DNA of 64,000 nt from Nipponacmea schrenckii (GCA_030562195.1 CM060200.1:15066001-15130000), one strand, 5' to 3'; numbered from the stretch's first letter, positions 45,594-56,284 are shown. The notes: generated by a model not told the origin, from the sequence alone. Translations and numbers: made by a program.

Positions 45594-47945
45594 ATGAATT
45601 TTGATGAATTAAAAAGATGTGTTGAGTCATTGAAGGTTTATTTGAAGAAAAGAGGGCTAAAATCAACTGGTAAAAAGGAAGAATTAGTTGCAAGAGCGTT
45701 CGCTGCAAGTGAAAACAATGTTTTGCCGCTACCCACAGCCGAACAGAAAAACGCCTCCAAAGCTGCCGATTACGAAAAACTGTTAACTGTTGACGGTTTT
45801 AGATGTCCAGATCCCTTTGATGATCTTAAAACTGAATGGATTGGTGAAAATATTGGTATACTCAAGTGGCCTCCAACTATGTGTCTGGACATTCAAGAGT
45901 ATTTTTTATCACTGGGGCCAGAAGGTGATCAGGAATTTCTAAGAACCCAAAGAGATCTAAAGACCAGACTAATGAAGGATTACAAACAAGGCAAGGCCTA
46001 CAGTTACTTTGACTCATCATGGTTGAAAGAAATTTTTTACCACAAGATAATATTGGGATGTGATGATGAACACGGTTTTCTGAAGACCAAATGCACACCC
46101 TCTGACAAGATACATGATGTTCCACATTCAGCATGGGTGCTTATAAGACAGTCTACCGGATTGATTAGAAGTGCATATTGTACATGATTTGCTGGGTATG
46201 TTTAAATTTTATTTCTACTAATGTGCACCAACATGCTGATGGTATGAAGTCATTTCTTACGAGTGTGAGTTAGCCTAAACAAGACTAAATTTACCTGGAT
46301 TTAGGTTAACTTTTGTCTGAAAGGATTCTTACAAAACATTATATGTTTGATAGTAATTTCTTCAACAAGAATTCAAGCTAAAATATTAGCACAGCCTTAA
46401 AGTTTTTATTTCTTTAATTTCAGATTAGGAGCCACATGTAACCATATAGCTGCGATGCTCTTCAAGGTTGATTTTTGCTTGGAGGACCGGTCTCACTAAT
46501 AGATCATGCACAGATAAAGAATGCATGTGGAACCACAGTACCAGAACATCTGAAATTGGGAAACCCAAAAAAAATCAAAGAAATGGAATGGCGTAAACCT
46601 CATTTTCTCAAAAAAGGTAGAAAAAAAGTAATAAATCCAGTGGAAAGACAGGAATTTGTACCAAGCTCTGCAGCACCTTTTTCATTTAAGGAGCTGACAT
46701 CTGCACTTTATGATGTATGCCCCGATGCATGTTCACTACAGTATGCTGAATATGCAGATGTACCTGAATACCCAACTTGGATGGATTTCAACACCACAAA
46801 TCATGTGGAGGTAACTGTCGAGGACGAGGTAGTTACCCCACCTAAGGCACTAAAGCATTTAGCAAAGGAATGTGGTGAGTTTAATGAATTCATAGAGCAG
46901 TTAGGAACATATTCTCAAAAACAAATAAGTGCACTTGAGGTATTGACCAGAGGCCAGTTTTCTAATAAGGATTGGAAAGAGCAGAGAATTGGTCGTATAA
47001 CAGGATCTCTAATTCACAAAGTCTATACAAGGGTGAACACGTTAAGGAAAGAACCTAAAACATCTGACTGCAGTGCTCTATTAAATGAAATTTTGGGAAA
47101 AACAACTGTTCCTAATAACATTCCAGCCCCTTAGATATGGTAGGGAAATGGAACCAGAGGCAAAATCAAAATATGCAAAAATTATGAAAGATCATACTAA
47201 TTTTTCTGTCGCAGAATGTGGATTATTGGTATTGGGCGATAAGCCTTATATAGGGGCAAGTCCTGATGGACTAACACAGTGTACTTGTTGTGGTAAAGGG
47301 GTTTTGGAAATCAAATGTCCATCAAGTATTTCACATACCAAACCTACTGCTAATAATCTTAATTATCTTAAAGAAAGTGCCGGCAAAATTTTTTTGGACC
47401 ATACAAATCAATACTACTTTCAAGTTCAAACAGAAATGGCTGTCGCAAGAGTGAAATGGGCTGATTTTTTTGTATACACAAGACATGGTTATCACCTTGA
47501 GCGAATTAATTTCAATGAAAATATGTGGGATGAAATCCTATCAAATTGTGACTTTTTCTTTCAAAATCATATAATCCCATGTTTACTTAGCAAGAATGTT
47601 CTCACCGAACAGTCAAATTCTACAAATGAAAATACACAAAAGTCTCTAGCTATGAAAAGGGTGACAGTATTATCTCAGAACAGATGTCCACCAGTGGTTC
47701 CCACAAAATGCAAAAGAATGAGACACAAAAGTAGAAAGAAATCCTCAGCAGAACATCCTCTTTATGTGTGTGAATTCTGTTTGAAAGAATGCAAGCAAAG
47801 AGAGAATATAATAGATGATGCAGAGAATAGTGTAGGTTGTGACAAATGTAAAAAATGGTGTCACTGGAAGTGTGTGAGTTTTAATCCAAAGAATGAAACA
47901 AATAATAATTGGTTTTGTCCTAATTGCATGAAAGCCAGTACTTAG
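45594..47945 (+). pseudogene. ISL2EU accessory protein: SAP, SWIM-like finger, YqaJ nuclease, PHD finger
   Basis: Exon 1 (45594-46195) starts with a SAP DNA-binding motif (LKVYLKKRGLKSTGKKEELV). A 228-bp intron with GT...AG ends (46196-46423, acceptor TTTAATTTCAG) splits a glycine codon inside a SWIM-like Cys-x-Cys...Cys-x-His finger (LGATCNHIAAMLF in exon 2). Exon 2 carries the YqaJ-type exonuclease core: RIGRITGSLIHKVY, RYGREMEPEAKSKY, GASPDGLTQC, GVLEIKCPSS and YYFQVQTEMA, with the catalytic acidic and Lys residues (D-G, E-I-K) present. It ends with a PHD finger (CEFCLKEC...CDKCKKWCHWKC...WFCPNC). Breaks: TGA at 46185-46187 where a finger Cys is expected, frameshifts near 46478, in an A8 run near 46570 and in a C4 run near 47133. 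Three breaks in homopolymers could be assembly errors. Confidence 0.85.
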
Positions 47946-48041
47946 AAAGTTAGTTTCCCTTCAATATTTTGTCGAACTAAACACAATTATATAGATAACA
48001 ATAACTTTAATAAATAACTTGCGACGTTTTGACGAAGGTAC

Positions 48042-48089
48042 TTTCGTCTTTATCAATCAATGATGCAATGATGCTTGATAAAGACGAAA
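48042..48089. repeat. Hairpin downstream of the YqaJ gene
   Basis: TTTCGTCTTTATCAA (48042-48056) and its perfect complement (48075-48089) enclose an 18-base loop. It lies about 100 bp after the YqaJ stop, between the two convergent ISL2EU genes. Confidence 0.8.
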
Positions 48090-48458
48090 GATTGCCAAAT
48101 AATTGTGTTGAGTAAGTTATTATCCAATTACTAAATGCCACTGAAAGAAGTTAATATTTTGTACTTTTTTCTTGTATATAATTTTCATATTTTAATAGCT
48201 CCAATGTTGGACATCATATTATTACCAAGTTATGAAGCAAAATTCTTGACAGGTTATGTTTAGTTTTCAAAACTATGTAATATTATAATATGTATTATAA
48301 GCTTAGTTGTAATATTGTAAATTTATTGGATTTGGTAGGCCTATTCATCGATTGTGTTTTCTCCATCTCAACCCACCCAGTAAAAAAAAAAAATTCGTTG
48401 TCTGTAACCTGAGTTATGCCTTTAAATTAATTCACTTAAATTACGTAGGAGGATGCGA

Positions 48459-48612
48459 CGTCATTTCTGGTTTAGTCGCAAATACCCAGAAGAAAATGAC
48501 CAGTCTGATTTGTGCAACCAGCTATCTATCATTTTGCAAGGCAAATAATTGTTTGCATCAATCAGGCCATTTACGGCTGGGTATTTGCGATTAGACAAGA
48601 AATGATGTTAAC
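48459..48612. repeat. Foldback element between the ISL2EU genes
   Basis: Arms of about 50 bp share TAGTCGCAAATACCCAG (left) and its complement with a few mismatches (right, around 48580), extending to CATTTCT/AGAAATG. The sequence is non-coding and may be a small MITE nested within ISL2EU. The rest of 48090-48750 shows no gene. Confidence 0.75.
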
Positions 48613-48751
48613 AGTTTAGTAGTATCATTTCTGTTTTTGTGAAAATAAGAACCTTATAACACTTAGCATGTTTTTTGTTTTGCTTATTGTTGCCATGATT
48701 TACATGATTTCAAGGGATTATAAGGCTAAAAACACTTTAACATCTCACAAT

Positions 48752-49836
48752 TTACTTTACAAGAGGAGGTAATAAATTACACAGAGCTGCACACACAATA
48801 GCAATATTTTCAATTAAAGGTACAAGATTGATTGGAATGGTGCTATTTAATATTTCAAATTCTTTGATTCGACCTATTGCTCTTTCCACATGTATCCTAG
48901 TATTAGCTACACGTTTTGTTTTAACCGCTTCATTTGTAGTCATTTGTTCTTGGCCTTTACTTGGAGGGGGAATAAAAAGTTTAGCATTTTTTAACAGTAG
49001 TTCTTCTTCAATGGAAAATCCCCTATCAGCCAGTATAAGTATTTGATCCCCATAGTCAATGAGATTCAAAAAGCCAGATTCTCGTACAATATGTCTATCT
49101 GAAGTTCGGCCTCCCCATGCAGATGAGAGGAAGACGATGGCACCATTTGGAGCAATTGCAATCAGAAATTTTGCAGTATTATGTTTTTTTGTAATCAGAC
49201 CATGTCAAACACTGCAGATTTAACATTCTTGGACGTTCAATAAAGACTTCCGTACAGTCAATTATACAACGTAATTTTGGAGTTAAACTCCTATAACAAT
49301 TTGGCAATAAATCCAACATTAGCATTACACCCTGAACATCCATCACATCCACAATTGCAAACAAAACTATAGGTATGATCTTTCAGAACTTCAATATCAC
49401 CAACATTTTCTTGCACTTCAACATCTTGCCATTCACTTTCATCATCATGATAATCAGCATCATTATTATTATTATTGCTGTTGCAATCTTCTATTTCAGC
49501 TCTGGCTAATTTGTTGAGAGGACGTTGTCTTGCTGATTTTAGGTCATAACCCATATTCAACGTTGGTTCTGTAGAATTTCGATCTTTAAAGTGCAGCGAA
49601 CAAATACGTGAATATTTCTTAGGCAACCATAATCTTCCCTTGACATCTTTCCTGTTCAATAAAACGCACCATTTATGGTATTCCTGGCTTCCTTGAGGGG
49701 GAAAGCTTCCCAGTGTACATGGTCTTTCACATTGGCATAAGTCTACATTTTGATAATGTGGACATTGATGATTTTTTAGCCATCTTTGATACTGATAGTA
49801 CGAACTACTGCAATTTATCACGGCAGAGTTCGCCAT
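48752..49836 (-). pseudogene. ISL2EU THAP-DDE transposase, internally deleted
   Basis: It starts at the Met at 49836 (MANSAVINCSSSYYQYQRWL). Residues 1-95 are a THAP-like C2CH finger (FPPQGSQEYHKWCVLL, KKYSRICSLHF). An Asn run, an acidic stretch and a Cys-rich CNCGCDGCSGC follow. The catalytic domain is in another frame: first Asp in CIIDCTEVFIERP, second Asp in ILILADRGF, Glu in RIHVERAIGRIKEF, and the end VCAALCNLLPP. About 100 or more residues usually found between THAP and the first catalytic Asp appear missing. The same junction is found in the fragment at 52422. An extra A in an A7 run near 49182 (A6 in the other copy) adds a frameshift. Confidence 0.85.
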
Positions 49837-51010
49837 ATTGTTTACATTTTACCGGAAATGGCAACGCTATTCTGGCGCATGCGCGTAGACAATCGCGAAA
49901 AGGCTTATTGACATCTTCTCTATGGCGGCTTCGCACTTTGATTTTTCAGTTGAAGTACAGAAAGGAAAATCAGTTTGTACACTTACACTGATATTTAGTT
50001 CACAAGTTTGAATTCCGACAGTAGAAAACTTTTGGCTTACACTGGGCACAGCAATCTTGTCCAGATTGTCACTTATTTCAGGATTAGATGGAATAAACTT
50101 AGAAAACACAATCTCGATCCATCTGGAACAGTCTGTACCCTGAACATGGAGTTTATTTTTCTTGTTGTAAAAAGTTAACGTAGTACTTAATTGATTAGAA
50201 GGAGACAAGGACGAATCAAAAGTTTTGAAAATTTGTCCATTTAAAGAGTCATCCTTGAATAAAGAATACTGGTTCGAACAAAACTGAAGTATAAGTCTGT
50301 ACGTTTCTTCCTTATTAAATGAAATAACTATAGATTTAGTATAATGTGTATAGTCTGCAATGTCAAAATTAAAATCTGGATGGTTCAAAATAAAGTTTTT
50401 CCTTTCCAGACTTAAAATGCTGGTCGATGTCGATAAAGTCTTAGTCGTTCGAGATGGAGTTGAATAGTTTGATCTTTTGGAATTCAGATGTGGAAAGTCT
50501 ATTTCACTGTCGCTATCAAAGTCAGAGTCCGAGAAATTACTCAGGAAATCGTTCAGTTCCTTCGAAATACTGTCATTCATTGTGAAAATTTGAAGTAAAA
50601 ATCACAAGGTACAAAAATGTTTACGACGTCGTCAAGTAGATGACGTCACCAAACAAGGCCATCTTTGAAAAAGAAAGCCTTTGCTGGCATACCACAAATT
50701 GAAACTTAAAAATCCTTTGAATAATCACTATATAGATGTTGATTACAGTTCCTCCTTATCCTTGAATGTATTGAAAAAACACTGGTTATAAAAAAACTTA
50801 CTGAATTCTCTACTTTTCGTAAATAAAATTCACTAAAACTAGAGTAGCATTAGAAGGTCGACTGATTGACGTGACGTCATCTGCCTCTCTCTATCATAAT
50901 TTAAATCTTTTAAACGAAATAGTCAAATTAATTATTTCGTTTAAACGAAATAACATTTAAAAAAGTATTTCCACTGCGTGTTAGGTGCTCCGTAGATTCT
51001 AAAAAAAATA

Positions 51011-51462
51011 GTTTTAAACCTTTAATAAAAACCCCTAAGAGGGGTTAAAGGATACTAATTACAATTAGTTATATCTAACTAAACTATCTAATTACATCAT
51101 CTGAAACTTGCTGAAGATAGCAAAAGACAAAAATACTAAGATAATCCAAGCAATCACCAAACAAGAATAAAAAAAAAGATTGATGAAGAGATCAATCTTA
51201 AATGTTGATTTCTAGAAAGCTATATGAATGAGGAAAGAAGAGTTTGGATGTTTCCAAGAGATACAGAAATTGACCCCAAGGACCTCCAAATTATCCAACC
51301 AGAAGCCAGAAGATACTCTGAGATATAGTTAATAAAGTGACATCAATTAGTAAATAATTTTAATCAGTGCTCAAGTGAATGAAGTAAAACCTAGTAAACA
51401 CTTCTAACCTACATAATGATTCAAACCGTGTTTGTTAACAGGTCAAAAATGTCGTCTGCTAC
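51011..51462 (+). repeat. Dispersed repeat C, copy 2
   Basis: Same orientation and ends as 29952-30403, with only a few substitutions and short indels. It starts just right of the split MITE terminus (50995). Flanks outside the repeat are unrelated between copies. Confidence 0.85.
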
Positions 51463-52421
51463 AATACATAGCTCCCAAATAGACTCGGAGTGGAGAGTGG
51501 GTCTAGTAAGAAATTCCAATTCACGCAGGGGACGGAAGCAGAAAATAACTCACATGTTTAATGATAATGATATGAAAAGGCTATACAGCTGCAAATTTTT
51601 GCACCCTTGTAGTGATGTTGGATAGAAATTAGTCTACTTATAATTTAAGAAGACGCAAAGACTCAATGCAGGTTTATAGGCTAAGAATCTGAAACTATTG
51701 TCAGATTATATCGGATAAACATCACGGGGGTGCTTAGACTATAAAAATGCTGAGAACGCATTTTCTCGCTCTTCACATGCTATATTCTGGCGAGAACAGA
51801 CATTTACTCTTGAACCCCTGAAAGAATAAGCGCCACTACGGTAAGAAAATTCATACATACTTTCACAGAAAGATGTTGAGCTACCATCTGGGCAACAAAG
51901 AATGGCACTACTGTTGTCAAACTTCAAAGGCAATAATTTATAATTTTCGGCTTGTTCAAAGGTAGAGAATTACATTTTGATTTGTGGTCGAGGGTAGAAG
52001 GAAGGTGTGTCAAGCTTTGGAGTAGAGCCTAATGGCCGATGAAGTAGAGAAAGTGTAACGTGGATATAAGGGGGTACCTTTGTACCTTGTGCAATGTGGT
52101 AGGCCTACTGTGAAGCAACTCTGTATTTTTTTAAAAGGATGTTGCTTCTCTTCCTAGTGTAATAAACAAAATCTAAATCATATTATCTCTGCACAGTATT
52201 ATTGCTGTGTTTCGAGCATTTTTCGTGTGCCTGTTTGTTCATTGTATTCTGTTAACTCTTTTGATCACAGTCATTGCCTACATAGGCCTACTTCTCCCTC
52301 CCAGCTGAGTGGAGAAGTGTAACAAGTTATATTTTTAGAAGTTCCTATTTACTCTATTATTCTCATTGGAATCTGTTCAAAAACGTAAAGATCCCTCGGG
52401 GTTTGAAGACGAGGACAATCA
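51463..52421. other. Unassigned sequence
   Basis: No convincing gene. Short frames at 51416-51625 and 51739-51933 have no recognised motif. It lies between repeat C copy 2 and the ISL2EU fragment. Confidence 0.4.
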
Positions 52422-53271
52422 CCAGAATAGCGTTGCCATTTCCCGGTAAAATGTAAACAATATGGCGAACTTTGCTGTGATAAATTGCAGTAGTTTGTAC
52501 TATCAGTATCAAAGATGGCTAAACAATCATCAATGTCCACATTATCAAAATGTAGACTTATGCCAATGTGAAAGACCATGTTCACTGGGAAGCTTTCCCC
52601 CTCAAGGAAGCCAGGAATACCATAAATGGTGCGTTTTATTGAACAGGAAAGATGTCAAGGGAAGATTATGGTTGCCTAAGAAATATTCACGTATTTGTTC
52701 GCTGCACTTTAAAGATCGAAATTCTACAGAACCAACGTTGAATATGGGTTATGACCTAAAATCAGCAAGACAACGTCCTCTCAACAAATTAGCCAGAGCT
52801 GAAATAGAAGATTGCAACAGCAATAATAATAATAATGATGCTGATTATCATGATGATGAAAGTGAATGGCAAGATGTTGAAGTGCAAGAAAATGTTGGTG
52901 ATATTGAAGTTCTGAAAGATCATACCTATAGTTTTGTTTGCAATTGTGGATGTGATGGATGTTCAGGGTGTAATGCTAATGTTGGATTTATTGCCAAATT
53001 GTTATAGGAGTTTAACTCCAAAATTACGTTGTATAATTGACTGTACGGAAGTCTTTATTGAACGTCCAAGAATGTTAAATCTACAGTGTTTGACATGGTC
53101 TGATTACAAAAAACATAATACTGCAAGATTTCTGATTGCAATTGCTCCAAATGGTGCCATCGTCTTCCTCTCATCTGTATCGGGAGGCCGAACTTCAGAT
53201 AGACATATTGTACGAGAATCTGGCTTTTTGAATCTCATTGACTATGGGGATCAAATACTTATACTGGCTGA
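52422..53271 (+). pseudogene. Truncated second ISL2EU transposase copy
   Basis: Nearly identical to 49022-49870 but on the + strand. The THAP frame (52462-53007) and overlapping DDE frame (52934 onward) have the same internal junction as the first copy. It lacks the terminal inverted repeat on the left: homology starts at CCAGAATAGCG, and the upstream sequence differs. It ends within the second catalytic block (ILILA), where it joins LINE RNase H sequence in frame. The A6 run keeps the frame that the 49-kb copy lost. Confidence 0.88.
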
Positions 53272-55891
53272 AACTTCAGTATTTGTCCGAAAGCTGTCCA
53301 ACGTATTCCAGCATCAGAAGATTCACTCGTGCGGAAAGAACCAGATAAATCGCAGTATCTTCTATGGTCAAGCAACTACTGATCTCTTGAGAGAGCACCA
53401 ACTCGATCAAGTTAGCATCAGCCAACGACACCTATCAGATACTCCTTTTTGGAAGATTACCAACCCGATAGTTAACACCGAGCTGACCCAGTCCACCTAC
53501 AAGCACGTGAACCCAGTGGCAGCAAGAGCGCAAGCTCTTGACCTCATCGACTCCAAGTTCGCCGACCATTTGAAGATCTACACTGATGGCTCCAAGAGTA
53601 GCACAGCTACTGGTTACGGTTTGTGTATTCCGGAGACGGAGAAAGGCATCAGACTTGCCCAACGGATACCCCCACACTGCTCAGTGTTCACTGCAGAACT
53701 ACTAGCTATCAGGCCCCCGTTTCACTAAGGTACGTAAGTATAAGAATTTACGTAAGTATATATGTAGGTTGAAATTGCGTTTCACTAAAAGACGTAAGAT
53801 TTTACTTACGTAAATATGTTGCTTAAATCCTACGTCAAGTAAAAGCAGGCGTAAGTATTTTCCCACACGACTTCTCGTCTGATTAGGGTTTGAAAATGGC
53901 TACCAAACCAAGCAGAGAGAATTAATTGACGAATAATTTTGAATAGTTTTATGATGTTTTGTTACTTCTTCACAAGTTACGATATTTGACCGTTCGACCA
54001 GTTAGGTTTTCCCGTAGGCTAATGTAGGAAGCCATTTCCTCGGCAGTGTCAGGCGTCTTGTGCTCAGCTCATCCATTTGTAGAATTTTTAGCTAATTTGG
54101 CGAATAATCGAATCGGATTTTACCATTCGATTATTCGTACATATACGTTGAATCACAAGGTTGAAAAGCTATATATTCTGAACTTCTCTTTTAATAACAT
54201 TATGTTATGGCAGTCAAACTAATATGACGGCTTACGCAAGAGAGTTGTTAACAAATATTTAACTCGAAATAACCCAAAAGTCCAAGGCAATTTGCGACAT
54301 CTCTAACCTGCTACTGATATTTCAAAATTGGACACACTATAGTTCTTGAATACTACAGTCGGTTATCTTAGTTCTTAGATTACAAATTAATAGTTGTGTG
54401 TGGAAAACATCTATGTAGGCGAACCGACCCGTATATTGGACGAATCAACCGTAATCAATGTGGTCATATCGAACGCGCAGTGCATATAAGTAGGCTATTG
54501 GAGTGAAAAATATATTTCAAGGATTAAACCACTAGTTTCCTAACCAAATGTAGACACCTTCATGCCTGGAAATATAAACCACTTTGGGTAGCACAGGATT
54601 ATGAAGAGAGTAATTTTTTTTAGGCATTTTTATTAAGAATTATTTCGAGATAATCCCCGTACCAAGTTATATATAGATTGTGTTGTCAAGTCTCTCAATG
54701 TCGCATCTCGTTTATACTAGTGCTGGATAATCAAAGTATTTAACTTTTGATTAGCTGTTATAAATAGGAACGTATTATTGTCCAATCAGATGAAAGAATG
54801 TTTTCTTCCGAATGCTTTCTGTTATTTTGGTACTTCGATTCTATTTATTGTTCCCGAAGATACAACCAGAATGTAAATAAAAATAATTTTATAAATAAAA
54901 ATAGGGAGCAAATTTTTCAAAACAATCTTTAAACTGAAAATATCTTCGAATACTCGAATGCAAAACGAATTATGTTGTCGAATAGTCAATGGTAAAAAAT
55001 CACTCTTCGTCTGAGAGACGTCATCATTTATGCATTTTACGTCACTGATATTTTGACTTAGGTAAAATTATGTACGTAAGTATGAAACTATACTTACGCA
55101 TGTTTTAGTGAAACGGACATAAGTAAATACTTACGTTAAGCGTAAGTATAAAACATACGTAAATACTTACGGACCTTAGTGAAACGGGGGCCAGGGACGC
55201 CATAGCATGGCTATCCCTTAACTACAACTGTATACGGAACCTGCCGTAATCCTGTCTGACTCACTAAGTACGCCTTCAGTCTATTTCTAACAATTTTTCT
55301 AATTGTAGGTCAGAAGTTTTAACGAACATCCGAAGTATGATTCACAACTACCAAACCAACAACAACCACCAGATCGAACTATCATTGATCCCGTCGCACG
55401 TCTTCATCCCGGGAAACGAACAAGCTGACCGTGTTGCCGAGGACAGTTTGGGTCTGGAGAATATCGAGCCTGTAAAATTCTCGTATGAAGAATTTTGCAG
55501 TCTCGTGTCCTCTAAGATCAACCAGAAATGGGACGACATGCTAAGGAACCTCAACACCGATAGATACCAGATTGATCCGAAGATACCAAACCAAACCAAA
55601 ATTAACCATCCATCTGTAGCCATCTGCAAATTGGTAACCAGACTACGCACCAACCATGTCATGCGAGACCATCAGTTCAATGCCATTAAATGCCGATGCG
55701 GACACGTTGCCACCAGGACGCATCTTCTCATTCAATGCACCGAATTGAAACCAAGCAAACCAAAACAAACCAAACCAACAACAACCAATAATAAATATTA
55801 TGATCACAACGAGTTTTGGAAGAATGAGAAGACTGAGTTACTCACGCCACACCATCCAAGACTGAGTTACACAAATAACAAACACAAATAA
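53272..55891 (+). pseudogene. R1/Jockey-type LINE RNase H and C-terminal fragment, split by an inverted-repeat element
   Basis: 53272-53709 ends with an RNase H start (KIYTDGSKSSTATGYGLCIP, SVFTAELLAI: catalytic Asp and Glu). After the element at 53713-55191 the domain resumes (RDAIAWLSLNYNC). From 55337 a 184-codon frame holds LIPSHVFIPGNEQADRVAED (RNase H end) and a Cys-rich knuckle (CRCGHVATRTHLLIQC). The RT is absent upstream, so this is a 5'-truncated fragment. The 53272 edge is fused to the transposase fragment. A stop in RNLP*SCL near 55245 also breaks the frame. Confidence 0.8.
53713..55191. mobile_element. 1.48-kb non-autonomous element with GCCCCCGTTTCACTAAGG termini
   Basis: Perfect 18-bp terminal inverted repeats flanked by a CAG duplication (53710-53712 and 55192-55194). 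Removing it restores the RNase H reading frame across the site. Both subterminal regions are packed with ACGTAAGTA-type words and CGTTTCACT repeats in both orientations. The interior is AT-rich and non-coding. Its right ~270 bp is repeated at 56550-56818 through a tandem duplication. A 3-bp duplication suits Harbinger-related elements, but the CAG target is not their usual TWA, so the superfamily is left open. Confidence 0.85.
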
Positions 55892-56253
55892 CGAAAAGCG
55901 AATATCCCCCTCTTGGTGCTTACAAAGGATCGAATAACAAATATCATAGCCTCAGTTTCTTTTTATAAATCCCAATTTTCAAAGTCAAAGTCATTTAAAT
56001 ATCTAGAAGTGCTATAATAACGAATTACGAAAAACGAATAACGAAAATCGAATAACGGACACGAATAGTGAATATCCCCCTCTTGGTGCTTATAAAAGAA
56101 CGAAAAAAAAGCGAACAACGAATAACGAGAAACGAATAATAATAATAATAATAATAATAATAAACTCTTTATTTTACATGGGTCAGAATTAAGCCCAATA
56201 CACAAGGACATGGTCCTGTCTCACATTCAGCCCATGGGGCAATACATTGGAAA

Positions 56254-56284
<31 letters not shown>

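Larger units (their letters stand above)
45474..49906. mobile_element. ISL2EU (PIF/Harbinger-related) DNA transposon, 4433 bp
   Basis: Terminal inverted repeats AAACCTTTTCGCGATT (45474-45489) and AATCGCGAAAAGGCTT (49891-49906) match at 15 of 16 positions. The flanking duplication is AT (45472-45473 and 49907-49908). LINE-B at about 62895 reads TTTCAATTGACAT with no insertion, the exact empty site. The element carries two convergent genes: a plus-strand SAP/SWIM/YqaJ/PHD protein and a minus-strand THAP-DDE transposase. This two-gene content with an AT duplication is the known signature of ISL2EU elements. Confidence 0.93.
44619..50580 (-). pseudogene. LINE-A ORF1 split by the ISL2EU insertion
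   Basis: The start codon (MNDSISKELNDFL) is at 50580. The N-terminal half runs to 49909, where ISL2EU interrupts. The C-terminal half resumes at 45471 and reaches 44619 with two small frameshifts (about 45290 and 44890). It contains the SGNH blocks LVIGSSLVKSL, IVLSVGGNDIS and VQDGVHLNNFG. It is colinear with the intact 62043-63563 copy. See that entry for domain detail. Confidence 0.88.
41235..50918 (-). mobile_element. LINE-A: SGNH-bearing CR1-like LINE, interrupted by ISL2EU
   Basis: Flanked by a perfect 15-bp direct repeat ATAGTCAAATTAATT (41220-41234 and 50919-50933), a good target-site duplication. Without the ISL2EU passenger (45474-49906 plus one AT) it is about 5.25 kb and matches LINE-B (58680-63850) over its full length at high identity. 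The 3' end includes a piece of repeat T, shared by both copies. The coding regions are broken by several small indels. Confidence 0.85.
41164..50995. mobile_element. MITE-like inverted-repeat element split by LINE-A
   Basis: TACGGAGCCCCTAACACGCAGTG (in part; 41164-41186) and its near-perfect complement (50973-50995) form terminal inverted repeats. Both are followed inward by AAATA, a T-run and TTATTTCGTTTAA words. The non-inserted element would be only about 140 bp and nearly palindromic. Everything between 41235 and 50918 is LINE-A plus its ISL2EU passenger. Confidence 0.65.

Noticed and set aside
54000..54900. Search for a transposase inside the 1.48-kb inverted-repeat element
   Set aside because: No open frame with any motif; the element is non-autonomous.
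55290..55325. TTTCTAATTGTAG/GTCAG considered as an intron acceptor in the LINE RNase H
   Set aside because: LINEs of this type lack introns and RNase H homology continues upstream without an intron-sized gap; a stop and small indels explain the break.
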